Below, piece by piece: positions 50,676 to 60,228 of a stretch of DNA of 64,000 nucleotides (position 1 is the stretch's first letter; every line of letters begins with the position of its first letter). The stretch comes from Pseudomonas fluorescens (GTDB lineage: Bacteria > Pseudomonadota > Gammaproteobacteria > Pseudomonadales > Pseudomonadaceae). The notes beneath the pieces are model-generated. The model made no database searches, was not told the DNA's origin, and saw only the letters and a list, made by a program, of their open reading frames with translations. Position numbers and translations under genes: made by a program. Location of the stretch: assembly GCF_001623525.1 (NCBI RefSeq), contig NZ_CP015225.1, forward strand, positions 2,046,001 to 2,110,000. The letters are read 5' to 3'.

Positions 50676-53672
50676 ATGGATTCAGCCATTGCGCTAGCAA
50701 CACCGTACACGCAGGGTGCGGATGACGTGGGTGTCTTGTTGCTGGATGCCCAGGGGGCCCTGCTCATCATGGACGACTGCGCCAGCGGATTGCTGGGGCT
50801 AAGCGAGACCGCCGCATTCCTGGTTCCCTTGCCTTCCCTGTTTTCTCTCAAGCCGCTGATGTTTGAACAGCACATCACCCATGCTCGACTCAAGGGTAGC
50901 TGGCATTTCCAGGGCATGTCGGCCGATGGCGACACGCTGAGTGTGAAACTCGACTACAAAGCGCAACAATCCACCTACCTGGTAAAGATCCACCGCGCCG
51001 AACACATCCATCTTGCCGAACAGGATTATCGCTTGGCGTTTGACTCCGCCGGCACGGGCCTGGCCTTGTTGCGGATGAACGGTGAATGGATCGCGGCCAA
51101 TCGAATGCTGTGTCAGATGCTTGGCTACACCGAAGAAGAACTTCGTGCCACCTCTTTCCAGCGTTTGACGCATCCGGACGACGCCGACCTCAATAAGGAA
51201 GAATTGCACAGGCTCATCCAGGGACACCGCGCGAGCCTGACACTGGAAAAACGCTACATCCGTAAGGACGGCAGCACGCTGTGGGCACGCCTGACCGTGG
51301 GCATCGCCCGTAACGCTGATGCTGAAGCGCTTTACTTCGTATCGCAGCTGGAAGACATCAGTGAACATCTCGCCTTGCGCCAGGCATTGTTCAATAACGA
51401 ACAGAAGTACCTCTCACTGGCCAAAAGCTCACAAAACATCATCCTTCGCTACAACCGGCTAGGACAACAGATCTATGCCAATCCAGAGCTTGAACGCGCC
51501 CGAGGTTTTCCCAACACTCATATCACCGAACGCGCCTCGACGCCCAATCAGCTCGACGAGTACTTTCGCACGCAGGTGGAACTCACGTTATCAACCGGCG
51601 TAGCGAACACGTTTCTGCTGGAAAACAAGGACTCGCATTCACGTCGTTCCATGGATTTCCTGTGCAACCTGACCCCGGAGCATGACGAAACAGGCAAGCT
51701 GTGCGGGGTGCTGGTCACCGCCCAGGATATCAGTGCGTTGCGCCGGCAGGAGCGCGCCGAGAATGCGCGCTCGGCCATTTTCCAGAAGATGGTCACCCAC
51801 GACTCTCTCCTTGAGGTGCTGCCCCTGCTCGGCGCCTACCTGGATATTCTGACACCCGAGTTTCACAACGCCATGGCGTTCAAGGCTATCCCTGGCGACG
51901 ACTCCCCTGACGCGCCGCCTACGGATACGCCCTCGATTGCAACCTGCCTGGCCGAAGATCTCGATCGACATCCCGAGCTGTTCGAACACCATCGTTTCAT
52001 CGCCGATTTGAGAAGCGATGCCTCGGGCTTCGCTTTCAGCCAACCCGCCGTGCAGGCAGGCTACCGGGGTTGCTGGGTAGAACCGGTGATCAACAAGACC
52101 GGCGTCACGCTGGGCGCCATCCTGTTGTTCGTCGGTGGCGACACCCCACTGAGCGAGCAGGACCGCAAGCATGCGCAAATGGCCAGTCATATCGCTGCCA
52201 TCGCCTGGGAACGCTGCTCAGCCCACAGCCACCTGGCCCAAAGCGAACGTCGTTACCGCGAAGTCTTCGACCATTCGCAAGACATGCTTTGCCTGCTCGC
52301 GGTGGATGCCGACCAGCAACTCAGTTGCCTGGAGGCCAATCCGAAGCTGTGCGAGATGCTCGCCAAGAGCCATTCGGACATGATCGGCCAACCGTTGGGC
52401 CAATGCTTGGAGAAAGAAGCCGCAAGTATTGTCGAGGCTATCTGTCTGCACTGCATTGCCGTGGGCGCGCCCATCGAACTGGATGCGCATCTGCCTTGCG
52501 GTCAGCGCTCACTCGTTGTGCATTTCAACCTGGTGCCCGTCGCCGATTCAAATGGGCACTTGCATCGCCTGGTATGCATTGCTCGCAACATCACCGATAT
52601 CCGGGAAGCGCAGCGCAACGAACTGGCCCGGCAGCAGGAAATCGGCACACTGGTTGAGAACTCTCCAGATGGTATTGCACGCCTGAGTCGAACGGGTGAA
52701 CTGTTGTTCATCAATCCGGCGCTGGAAACCTGGTTGGATCGCCCGCAAATCGACTTGCTGCACAAGGACCTGCTCGAAATTCTGCCGAAAAACCTGCAGA
52801 GCCAATTATTCCATGCAGCCGTCATCGAAGCCGTGGAAAAGGGCCAGCCCCTGGAGCATGAGTATGTGCTCACCGAGCAGCATCGACTGCAACGCGTCTA
52901 TCACATCAGCCTCGTTCCCGAGCAGGACATCCAGGGGAAAATTGCCACCGTGCTGGCGGTCGTTCGGGATATATCACAGCTGCGCCTGGCCGAACTGCGC
53001 CTGGCATCGCTCAACAAGCAACTGCGCCAATTGATGTCCAGCCGCGAAAGTGCGCGGGAAGAGGAACGCAAGCTGATCGCCCAGGAGATCCACGATGAGC
53101 TCGGGCAACATCTGACCGCAATCCGCATGGGCACTTCGCTGCTGCGCTTCCAGTACGGCGAACAACTGCCCCAGCTCAGTGAACAAGTCGCACGCCTGCT
53201 GCAACTGATCGACCAGACGGTGCAGGTGGTGAGAAATATTTCCACCAGCCTGCGCCCTTCCATCCTCAACATGGGTATCGCCGCGTCACTGGAATGGCTG
53301 ACCGACACCTTCAAGCAGCAATGGGGCATCGACTGCAACCTGCAGATTCATCCGCCGACAATCCGCCTGGACGATGCCAGCGCAACCGCCGCATTTAGAA
53401 TCGCCCAGGAGTCGCTGACCAACATTGCCCGGCACGCCGAAGCCACCCGGGTCAATATCACGTTTGAGCAAGGCGACAATGGCTGGTCGCTGGAAATCGC
53501 CGACAATGGCAAAGGCTTCGAGCAACGTGAACAATCGTCCAGGACCCTCGGCTTGCTGGGCATGCGCGAACGGGGCCTGACCTTGGGGGGGACCACCACC
53601 ATCTCCAGCAGCATCGGCAGCGGTACTACCGTTCAATTGCGCGTACCTGTCTCAAGGAGTCACGACTCATGA
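50676..53672 (+). CDS. Cytoplasmic multi-PAS/GAF sensor histidine kinase (NarX/HisKA_3 type)
   Basis: A 998-residue soluble kinase with no clear membrane segment. Repeated PAS-type units are visible: DYRLAFDSAGTGLALLRMNG (about 125), QKYLSLAKSSQNIILRYN (about 245), RRYREVFDHSQDMLCLLAVD (about 525) and IGTLVENSPDGIARLSRTGE (about 655), with a GAF-like part between the second and third. The dimerisation helix is RKLIAQEIHDELGQHLTAIR with phospho-His806, followed by an ATPase domain with ADNGKGF and LGLLGMRERGLTLGG. HisKA_3 kinases pair with NarL-type regulators, and one is encoded with a 4-bp overlap downstream. Start at 50676 chosen for its GAGGATGG ribosome site; 50643 is the alternative. The signal is likely intracellular. 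Confidence 0.92.
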   Translation: MDSAIALATPYTQGADDVGVLLLDAQGALLIMDDCASGLLGLSETAAFLVPLPSLFSLKPLMFEQHITHARLKGSWHFQGMSADGDTLSVKLDYKAQQSTYLVKIHRAEHIHLAEQDYRLAFDSAGTGLALLRMNGEWIAANRMLCQMLGYTEEELRATSFQRLTHPDDADLNKEELHRLIQGHRASLTLEKRYIRKDGSTLWARLTVGIARNADAEALYFVSQLEDISEHLALRQALFNNEQKYLSLAKSSQNIILRYNRLGQQIYANPELERARGFPNTHITERASTPNQLDEYFRTQVELTLSTGVANTFLLENKDSHSRRSMDFLCNLTPEHDETGKLCGVLVTAQDISALRRQERAENARSAIFQKMVTHDSLLEVLPLLGAYLDILTPEFHNAMAFKAIPGDDSPDAPPTDTPSIATCLAEDLDRHPELFEHHRFIADLRSDASGFAFSQPAVQAGYRGCWVEPVINKTGVTLGAILLFVGGDTPLSEQDRKHAQMASHIAAIAWERCSAHSHLAQSERRYREVFDHSQDMLCLLAVDADQQLSCLEANPKLCEMLAKSHSDMIGQPLGQCLEKEAASIVEAICLHCIAVGAPIELDAHLPCGQRSLVVHFNLVPVADSNGHLHRLVCIARNITDIREAQRNELARQQEIGTLVENSPDGIARLSRTGELLFINPALETWLDRPQIDLLHKDLLEILPKNLQSQLFHAAVIEAVEKGQPLEHEYVLTEQHRLQRVYHISLVPEQDIQGKIATVLAVVRDISQLRLAELRLASLNKQLRQLMSSRESAREEERKLIAQEIHDELGQHLTAIRMGTSLLRFQYGEQLPQLSEQVARLLQLIDQTVQVVRNISTSLRPSILNMGIAASLEWLTDTFKQQWGIDCNLQIHPPTIRLDDASATAAFRIAQESLTNIARHAEATRVNITFEQGDNGWSLEIADNGKGFEQREQSSRTLGLLGMRERGLTLGGTTTISSSIGSGTTVQLRVPVSRSHDS

Positions 53673-54298
53673 TCCGTTTAATGGTGGCCGACGATCACAC
53701 GATCATGCGCGAGGGCCTCAAGCAACTGTTCGCGCTGGTCAAGGATTTTTCCGTGGTGGCGGAAGCGGAAAATGGTGCCCAGGTCCTGGAGTTGCTGCGC
53801 CACACAGACATCGACGTGCTACTGCTCGACATGACCATGCCCGGTTCAAGTGGCGAGGATCTGATCGGCCGTATCCACGCCCATTACCCCAAGCTGCCGA
53901 TGCTCATCTTGAGCATGCACAATGAAGCCCACATTGCCCAACGTGCGCTACGCGCCGGCGCCTCGGGCTACATGACCAAGGACCGCGACCCGGAAGCGCT
54001 GCTGGCAGCGATCCGCAAGGTGAGCACCGGCGCGCGCTACCTCGATCCACAACTGGCCGAGCAGATCGCCCTTCAGAGCAGCGGTGTAACGCCCGAAAAC
54101 GCTTCGCAGAGCCTGACCTCGCGTGAATTCCAGATCCTGCGCATGCTGGCTCAAGGGCTGAGCGTCAACCAAATCGCCGAACAACTGGTGATCAGCAATA
54201 AAACCGTCAGCACCCACAAGACTCGGCTGATGGAGAAGATGTGCTTTGCCACCAGCACAGACCTGGTGCGCTACGCCTTGAACGAAGGACTGGTCTGA
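53669..54298 (+). CDS. NarL/FixJ-type response regulator (LuxR HTH)
   Basis: A 209-residue regulator. Receiver residues 1-120 have Asp8-Asp9, phosphoacceptor Asp54 in LLLDMTMPG and the Lys of GYMTKD. The LuxR-type HTH (145-205) has LTSREFQILRMLAQGLSVNQ and ISNKTVSTHKTRLMEKM. It overlaps the kinase stop by four bases (ATGA), so the two proteins are made together and form a phosphorelay pair. Target genes are not shown; the neighbouring genes are on the other strand, converging with it. Confidence 0.95.
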   Translation: MIRLMVADDHTIMREGLKQLFALVKDFSVVAEAENGAQVLELLRHTDIDVLLLDMTMPGSSGEDLIGRIHAHYPKLPMLILSMHNEAHIAQRALRAGASGYMTKDRDPEALLAAIRKVSTGARYLDPQLAEQIALQSSGVTPENASQSLTSREFQILRMLAQGLSVNQIAEQLVISNKTVSTHKTRLMEKMCFATSTDLVRYALNEGLV

Positions 54299-54313
54299 AA
54301 CGACGGCACGATC

Positions 54314-55390
54314 TCAGGGCTGATGTCCGCGAACGCCAAGGATGGCCGAAGCAATCTGCTCCAGTGGCAACTCGCGCTCGACCGCGCCCAGCTTGAAGGC
54401 CTCGCGTGGCATGCCATACACCACACAAGAGTCTTCATCCTGCCCCAGGGTCCTGGCGCCGGCATCGCGCATTTCCTTGAGGCCACGAGCACCATCATCG
54501 CCCATGCCCGTCATGATGATTCCAAGGGCATTGCTGCCGGCGCTGCGTGCGACCGATCGGAACAGGACATCCACTGAGGGGCGATGTCGGCTGACGGGAG
54601 GTCCCTGGACAATATCCACCTGGTATTGGGCACCGCTGCGCTTGACTAGCATATGGGTGCCACCCGGTGCGATCAGCGCACGCCCGGGAATGATGCGATC
54701 ACCCTGTACCGCCTCGCGAACCTCGATTTCGCAAACGTGATTGAGGCGCTCGGCGAAGGCGGCGGTAAACTTCTCTGGCATGTGCTGCACCACGACAATG
54801 CCCGGACACACCCGCGGCAATCCTTGGAGTACCTGTTCCAGGGCCTGGGTGCCGCCGGTGGAAGTACCGATGGCAACGATACTTTCAGTCGTGCGCACCA
54901 TGGCCACGGACGCAGGGGGCAGAATCGAGTCGGCACTGAGCCGGGGCGGTACGTCGACAGGCACCCGGGCGCCCGCTACCCGCCGCAGGTTGGCCTTTGC
55001 TGCGGCCCTGACGGCCTGGACCAGTTCGTCCGCGCTTTCAGTCAGGAACTGTCGCAGGTTGGACTGTGGCTTGGTGACGATACTGACTGCACCAGCCGCC
55101 AGCGCCTGCAAGGTGGTCTTGGCGCCCTTCTCGGTCAGCGTCGAACAGATCACCACCGGCGTAGGCTTTTGCGCCATCAGTTTTTTCAGGAAGGTAATGC
55201 CGTCCATTCGTGGCATCTCGACGTCCAACACGATGACGTCAGGCCATTGCCTGCTCATCTTCTCCATGGCGTACACCGGATCGGCGGCGACGTCGATAAC
55301 CTGGATTCCACTGGCCTGGTTCAGGGCTGCACTCAGCACCTGGCGCACCACGGCGGAATCATCCACGATCAAGACCTTGATATCCGTCAT
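54314..55390 (-). CDS. cheB: CheB chemoreceptor glutamate methylesterase/deamidase
   Basis: A 358-residue CheB. The receiver has Asp10-Asp11 and phosphoacceptor Asp56 in [12 protein letters not shown]. After a linker of about 45 residues, the esterase domain has the triad Ser177 (IGTSTGG), His203 (VVQHMPEKF) and the Asp in TGMGDDGA. Deamidates and demethylates chemoreceptor glutamates in the adaptation arm. It is the last gene of the minus-strand chemosensory operon, four bases overlapping cheD. The methylation partner CheR is encoded two genes upstream. Confidence 0.96.
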   Translation of the reverse strand: MTDIKVLIVDDSAVVRQVLSAALNQASGIQVIDVAADPVYAMEKMSRQWPDVIVLDVEMPRMDGITFLKKLMAQKPTPVVICSTLTEKGAKTTLQALAAGAVSIVTKPQSNLRQFLTESADELVQAVRAAAKANLRRVAGARVPVDVPPRLSADSILPPASVAMVRTTESIVAIGTSTGGTQALEQVLQGLPRVCPGIVVVQHMPEKFTAAFAERLNHVCEIEVREAVQGDRIIPGRALIAPGGTHMLVKRSGAQYQVDIVQGPPVSRHRPSVDVLFRSVARSAGSNALGIIMTGMGDDGARGLKEMRDAGARTLGQDEDSCVVYGMPREAFKLGAVERELPLEQIASAILGVRGHQP

Positions 55391-55899
55391 ATGGCTTTAC
55401 TCTTGGGCGACTCGAATACTTTGCGTACCGAGTCGGCATGATTGAGTTGAAGGCATCCAGTGCCTACATCGAACACCAGGTGGCGATACCCCTGGCCACC
55501 GACGTGATAGGCCCGGCACTGCAACCCATGATCCTGGATCAGGCTCCTGGCGGCATTGACGTTCTGTTGGCCGATCCCGGTAGCGTCACCGCGATACACC
55601 CCGGGAAACATGTCAGCCCCGCCAAAAAGACTCACTTCAAACTGCTCGGGCCGAGCGCCCGCCTGATGAATGCACTCGAACAGCAGCAACAACGCATCCG
55701 TCGCGTAACGACCGTTCAGGTGTCCCGCGCCGCGACCGCCCCGACGAGGCAACATGAAATGACACATACCGCCCAACAAGCGTTGCGGATGCCAAAACAC
55801 CAAGGCGACACAAGACCCCAGCACGGTACATAAGCGCATTTGGCGCCCTCCGAACGCCACATCACCGGGCTGCAGGAAATATTCGGTCACCTGAACCAT
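55387..55899 (-). CDS. cheD: CheD chemoreceptor glutamine deamidase
   Basis: A 170-residue CheD. Start at 55899 gives [17 protein letters not shown], the family opening; a longer in-frame start lies inside cheR. The catalytic Cys is in [15 protein letters not shown] and the His in GGMCHFMLP, followed by the Thr-containing region (YATDALLLL). It amidohydrolyses receptor glutamines, a second adaptation enzyme. It follows cheR directly and overlaps cheB by four bases. The [10 protein letters not shown] strand is typical. Confidence 0.95.
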   Translation of the reverse strand: MVQVTEYFLQPGDVAFGGRQMRLCTVLGSCVALVFWHPQRLLGGMCHFMLPRRGGRGAGHLNGRYATDALLLLFECIHQAGARPEQFEVSLFGGADMFPGVYRGDATGIGQQNVNAARSLIQDHGLQCRAYHVGGQGYRHLVFDVGTGCLQLNHADSVRKVFESPKSKAI

Positions 55900-55900
55900 C

Positions 55901-56704
55901 TCAAGCGTCCGGTTTGCGATAGATAGAGGGTTTGACCAACTGCAATTCATCGCTGATGCCATTCAGGCTTTCCGAATGGCTCACGATGAAATAGCCACCT
56001 GGCCGCAGGTGTTTGCTCAAGCGCTTCACTACCTCGGACTTGGTCTGGTTATCGAAATAGATCATCACATTGCGCAGGAAGATCACGTCGAACTGCCCCA
56101 CCGAAGGCAACGCATTGTTCAAGTTGATCGAAGTGAAGGTAATCCGTGACGCCAACGCGCGATCGACCATGAAAATGCCGTTGTTGCTGCCCACGCCCCT
56201 CAGGCAGTACCTGTTCAACAACGCCTCGGGAATGCCGCGGATACCGTCCAGTGGGTAGCGTCCGCCTTGGGCTTTTTCCAACACCCGGCTACTGATATCC
56301 GAAGCGAGGATCTCCCATGGCCGGGTGCCCAGGCTGTCGGCCAGCACCATGGCCAGGGTGTAGGGTTCCTCCCCCGTGGAACAGGCACCACTCCAAATAC
56401 GTACCGGGGCATTGCCACGAAGTTCGGGAAGCACCACGTCGCGCAGAAACTCAAAATGCTTGGGTTCGCGGAAAAAGTAGGTTTCGTTGGTGGTCAGCAA
56501 GTCCACTGCCATTTGCAACTCGGTCCGGTCCTTCATCAACAAGCGGTAATAGCTGCCGTAGGTGGTCAAGTTGAAAAACTGCAAGCGCTTGGCCAGGCGG
56601 CCGCTGACCAGCTGTTTCTTGGCAACGGATAGGCTGATCCCGGCGATTTCATGAATCATTGCCCGAAACTGCTGGAACTCGTTGTCGGAGAGCACGACAT
56701 TCAT
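55901..56704 (-). CDS. cheR: CheR chemoreceptor methyltransferase
   Basis: A 267-residue CheR. The helical N-terminal domain has FRAMIHEIAGISLSVAKKQL and LTTNETYFFREPKHFEFL (the NETxFFRexxHF motif); the SAM-binding Rossmann fold has RIWSGACSTGEEPYTLAM. The beta-subdomain insert and C-terminal GGYFIVSHSESLNGIS are present. It methylates receptor glutamates. The ATG overlaps the end of the CheW gene upstream by four bases, and its stop is two bases from the cheD start. Confidence 0.96.
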   Translation of the reverse strand: MNVVLSDNEFQQFRAMIHEIAGISLSVAKKQLVSGRLAKRLQFFNLTTYGSYYRLLMKDRTELQMAVDLLTTNETYFFREPKHFEFLRDVVLPELRGNAPVRIWSGACSTGEEPYTLAMVLADSLGTRPWEILASDISSRVLEKAQGGRYPLDGIRGIPEALLNRYCLRGVGSNNGIFMVDRALASRITFTSINLNNALPSVGQFDVIFLRNVMIYFDNQTKSEVVKRLSKHLRPGGYFIVSHSESLNGISDELQLVKPSIYRKPDA

Positions 56705-57225
56705 GGTCTTAGCCCGTCGGCGTTGATGTTCGAAGGGAGCAGCGCCGACCAGTCCTCGCTACTGAGCATGTGCTCGATGTCCAGTAACAAGACGAAACGG
56801 TCACTGAGCTTGCCGATTCCCACCACAAATGCAGGACTAAGGCGGCCCTGGAGTGCCGGTGCCGGCTCGATCTGCTCGGCCGGTATCTCCAGCACTTCGC
56901 TGACTGCATCCACGATGATGCCCACCAGGCCTGCGCCGCCGCTGCCGTGGACCTCCAGCATGACGATGCAGGTACGTGGGTTTTCCAGGGTCTGGACGCC
57001 CCCAAAACACAGCCCGAGGTCCAGCACAGGAATGGCCGCTCCGCGCAGATTGGTGATGCCGCGAACCTTCGCTGGCGCCATCGGCAACGGCGTAATCGGT
57101 CCGTATTCGACAATTTCCCGTACGCACAGGGTGCCTACCGCGAACATCTCCTGGCCCACGCTGAAGGTCAGGTACTGTGGCGCTGCCGTCCCCGGGGCTG
57201 GCAGGCGCGAGGCAGATATGGACAT
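56701..57225 (-). CDS. cheW: CheW coupling protein (second of two)
   Basis: A 174-residue single CheW domain. It begins QYLTFSVGQEMFAVGTLCVR, with EIVEYGPITPLPMAPAKV and the NLRGAAIPVLDLGLCFG coupling loop (R of NLRG conserved), and ends EHMLSSEDW. CheW links receptor tips to CheA. It overlaps cheR by four bases and is 75 bp from a second cheW. Its middle is less like other CheW proteins than the neighbour, so the two likely have different receptor or array positions. Confidence 0.95.
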   Translation of the reverse strand: MSISASRLPAPGTAAPQYLTFSVGQEMFAVGTLCVREIVEYGPITPLPMAPAKVRGITNLRGAAIPVLDLGLCFGGVQTLENPRTCIVMLEVHGSGGAGLVGIIVDAVSEVLEIPAEQIEPAPALQGRLSPAFVVGIGKLSDRFVLLLDIEHMLSSEDWSALLPSNINADGLRP

Positions 57226-57300
57226 GGTTCACTCCTAGGGATCCACCGTAGACGGCAGCATCCATCTCAAGACAACGTAGGCATGCCTGAGCGCTACAAC

Positions 57301-57813
57301 TCAGTGCAACTGGCGAGCGATCTCACTGACACACAGCACCTGGTCGATCTGAAGCACAGTCAGGAACGCACCTCGCACCTTGACCATCCCTCGAATGAAG
57401 TCTTCACGGATCCGGTTTCCGATCGCCGGAGCGGCCTTGATGTCGGCCAACTCGATTTCGATCACCTCGCTCACCGAGTCGACCACGATACCCAGCACTT
57501 GCGGCTCGTCTTCCTGAACCAGTTCCAGGATAACGATGCAGGTTCTGTTGCCTTGCTGCGTGGCGCCCTTGCTGAAGCGCGCCTGCAGATCGATCACCGG
57601 CACCACCGAACCGCGCAGATTGATCACTCCGCGGATAAAATCCGGCATCATCGGTACGCTTGTAACCTGGCCGTACTCGATGATTTCTCGCACGCACAAG
57701 GTATCGATCGCATAGACCTCCCTGGCAGATACAAACGTCAGGAATTGCAGGAATTCGCTGTCACACGGATTCTGCTGCGCATGCTCGAAATGGCTCAAGA
57801 CTGCAGGTTCCAT
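57301..57813 (-). CDS. cheW: CheW coupling protein (first of two)
   Basis: A 170-residue CheW. The opening QFLTFVSAREVYAIDTLCVR is followed by EIIEYGQVTSVPMMPDFIRG and VINLRGSVVPVIDLQARF, the classical NLRG motif, then VDSVSEVIEIELADIKAAP. It starts 3 bp after the end of the MCP gene, so translation is coupled. It is the more standard of the two adaptors. Two CheW proteins in one operon are also found in the Vibrio cholerae cluster III system. Confidence 0.95.
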   Translation of the reverse strand: MEPAVLSHFEHAQQNPCDSEFLQFLTFVSAREVYAIDTLCVREIIEYGQVTSVPMMPDFIRGVINLRGSVVPVIDLQARFSKGATQQGNRTCIVILELVQEDEPQVLGIVVDSVSEVIEIELADIKAAPAIGNRIREDFIRGMVKVRGAFLTVLQIDQVLCVSEIARQLH

Positions 57814-57816
57814 GTC

Positions 57817-60207
57817 TCAACTCCCGAAGCGAATGAAACCGCCTTCCTGGGCATGCTCACTGCTTTGCATGCCGCCCAGACTGGAGGAAGCGGCCCGTGG
57901 AACGGCGGAAACCGCAACCCGACCCTGCAAGGTGAAAAAGCCCATCAACTCTTGCAACTGCTCGGCCTGGCTACTCATTTCCTCGGCGGTAGCAGCCAGC
58001 TCTTCGGACGCCGAGGCGTTTTGTTGAGTGATCTGGCTCATCTGCGACATGGCGGTATTGATCTGCTCCGAGCCGATGGACTGCTCTTCGGATGCAGCGG
58101 CAATCTCCTGAACCAAATCAGAGGTCTTGGTAATCGAGGGCACGATTTCATCAAGCAGGTTGCCGGCCCGCTCAGCCAGGGCAACGCTGTTCTTGGCCAC
58201 CTGGCCGATTTCCTGTGCCGCGACCTGGCTGCGTTCGGCGAGCTTGCGCACCTCAGCGGCGACAACCGCGAAGCCCTTGCCATGCTCGCCGGCACGGGCC
58301 GCTTCGATGGCCGCGTTGAGCGCCAGCAGGTTCGTCTGGTAGGCAATCGAATCAACGATGCCTATCTTCTCGGCGATGGTTTTCATGGCCGAGACGGTGT
58401 CCTTGACGGCCTGTCCACCTTCGCTTGCCTCCTTGCTCGCCTTGCCGGCCATGCCATCGGTCACTTTGGCATTCTCGGTGTTCTGGGAAATCGACGCCGA
58501 CATCTGTTCCATCGACGCCGATGTCTCTTCAACCGACGCCGCCTGTACCGAAGCCGACTGGCTGATGCTTTGGGCCGTGGCGGAAATCTCTTCCGAGGCA
58601 CTGGACAGCGAATCGGCGGAACTACGCACCTCGCCAATGATCTGCGAAAGCTTGCTCACCGTTTCATTGACCGCGTGCTTCAGGTCTTGCAGGCTGCCCT
58701 GGTAATCACCCTTGACGCTGCGGGTCAGGTCACCACCGGACAGGGCCACCATGACCTCCATCGCCTCGTTGAGAGGGGCAACGATAGAGTCCAGGGTGCT
58801 GTTGATCCCCGCCACGATGCGGCGGAAATCCCCTTGATGGCGAGTACTGTCCGCACGGGTATCGAGCCGACCGACTACCGCATTCTCGCTGAGCATCTGG
58901 GTGTCTTCGATCAGCGCCTGGACGTTGCGGCGCAGTTGCTCGATGTTGTCGTTGATAAAGGCTTTTTTGCCCGGGAACTGGGCCAGGGGTGCCGACAGGT
59001 CACCTTCTCCGAAGGAACGTATGCAAGCCATGGCCTGTTTCTTCACGCTGATGTGACCATTGACCATGTCGTTGATGCCCTGGGCAATCTGACGGTACGA
59101 GCCTTGGAATCGCTGTACGTCGATCTGCACATCAATGTCGCCTTTCTCGTGCTCGTCCGACATGTGATGCATCTCTTCGATCAACGCCGTGATGGTGCTG
59201 CGAAGATGCTCGATGGTGACGTTAATAAAGGCTTTCTTGCCGGGGAACGCTTGCAGGGACGCCTGCAGGTCGCCCTCACTGATCGACTTGATGCAGGCCA
59301 TGGCTTGCTTCTTGACGCTGATATGCCCACTGACCATATCGTTGATGCCTTGGGCCATCAGTCCATAGCTGCCAGCAAAGCGTGCCGCATCGATCTGCAC
59401 GTCGATGTCGCCTTTGTCGTGCTCTACGGACATGTGATTCATTTCGCTGATCAGTTGGTTCAAGGTCCCGCTCAGCCGGTCCATGGCGCCCATCAGCCCG
59501 GTACGTTCAGGGCCATTGTTGCCGCCCTGCACATCCAGTTGCCCGGCCACCAACCGCTCGGCCACCCGCCGGAGATCATCGGGCTCGCCACCCAATGTGT
59601 GGAGCAGCCGGCGTACCAGGAAGAAACCGAGCAAGCAGATAACCAGCAAGGTGGCGCCGCCGACCAACGCGATGCTGTAGATCGCCGTCTGTTCGGTCGA
59701 TGCCGCGACCGCCGCATTCTTGCGCCCCAGGTCCAGGTTGTACTGACGGATATCGTTCAAGGCGGAAGTGACCTTTTCGCGCGTCACCTCCAGGTCGAGC
59801 AGCAGATTACGGGCTTCAGGGATGGCATTCTTGAGGGCATTATCGAAACGTTCCGTACCTCGGTTGTATTCATTGACCGTGCTGCGCAAGGCGCTGAGCA
59901 GCGTCGCATCATGATCATCGGAGACGAACTCTTTCTGGTAGCGATCCAGCGCCTGGAGCACCGTTTCCTTGTCGCTTTGCTGGGCACTACCGGCAGTTCC
60001 GGACAGACTCTGCCATTGCCGGCTGCGGCTGTCCGCCAGGGCCAGGGCCACGTGATCCAGCAACTGCAGGCTGGGCACTGTGTTGACTTGCGCATAGCTG
60101 GCCGTGCTCCTGACCCCGCCCATCAGGTAAAGACTGAGGCTGACCAGAATCAGGATGCCCAACAGGGCTGAGGCGACCAGCAGCGAGATATTTTTTTTGA
60201 CGGTCAT
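57817..60207 (-). CDS. Methyl-accepting chemotaxis protein with tandem HAMP-like repeats
   Basis: A 796-residue receptor. TM1 lies at residues 8-30, a 140-residue periplasmic four-helix-like sensor follows (30-173), TM2 at 174-198 and a HAMP ([20 protein letters not shown]). Two 90-residue repeats, 256-345 and 346-435, come next; each holds GDIDVQID and [13 protein letters not shown], identical at 65 of 90 positions. A further HAMP-like unit with [20 protein letters not shown] precedes the signalling hairpin, whose tip is [21 protein letters not shown]. The protein ends GGFIRFGS with no evident CheR-binding pentapeptide. It lies between cheA and cheW and should be the main transmembrane receptor of this array. 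Ligand unknown. Confidence 0.94.
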   Translation of the reverse strand: MTVKKNISLLVASALLGILILVSLSLYLMGGVRSTASYAQVNTVPSLQLLDHVALALADSRSRQWQSLSGTAGSAQQSDKETVLQALDRYQKEFVSDDHDATLLSALRSTVNEYNRGTERFDNALKNAIPEARNLLLDLEVTREKVTSALNDIRQYNLDLGRKNAAVAASTEQTAIYSIALVGGATLLVICLLGFFLVRRLLHTLGGEPDDLRRVAERLVAGQLDVQGGNNGPERTGLMGAMDRLSGTLNQLISEMNHMSVEHDKGDIDVQIDAARFAGSYGLMAQGINDMVSGHISVKKQAMACIKSISEGDLQASLQAFPGKKAFINVTIEHLRSTITALIEEMHHMSDEHEKGDIDVQIDVQRFQGSYRQIAQGINDMVNGHISVKKQAMACIRSFGEGDLSAPLAQFPGKKAFINDNIEQLRRNVQALIEDTQMLSENAVVGRLDTRADSTRHQGDFRRIVAGINSTLDSIVAPLNEAMEVMVALSGGDLTRSVKGDYQGSLQDLKHAVNETVSKLSQIIGEVRSSADSLSSASEEISATAQSISQSASVQAASVEETSASMEQMSASISQNTENAKVTDGMAGKASKEASEGGQAVKDTVSAMKTIAEKIGIVDSIAYQTNLLALNAAIEAARAGEHGKGFAVVAAEVRKLAERSQVAAQEIGQVAKNSVALAERAGNLLDEIVPSITKTSDLVQEIAAASEEQSIGSEQINTAMSQMSQITQQNASASEELAATAEEMSSQAEQLQELMGFFTLQGRVAVSAVPRAASSSLGGMQSSEHAQEGGFIRFGS
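58903..59442 (-). repeat. Tandem 270-bp coding repeat inside the MCP gene
   Basis: Two in-frame copies of 90 codons, 59173-59442 and 58903-59172, encode the duplicated linker units between HAMP domains. By residue comparison, 65 of 90 positions agree; most conserved are [27 protein letters not shown] and FPGKKAFIN. Recombination between them would change receptor length by 90 residues without a frameshift. Confidence 0.85.
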
Positions 60208-60228
60208 GATGCTGTACTCCAGGGAGAA

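Noticed and set aside
56947..60171. A 1074-codon plus-strand frame opposite the CheW and MCP genes
   Set aside because: It is antisense to three clear chemotaxis genes; its length comes from high GC codon bias, and it has no recognisable domain.
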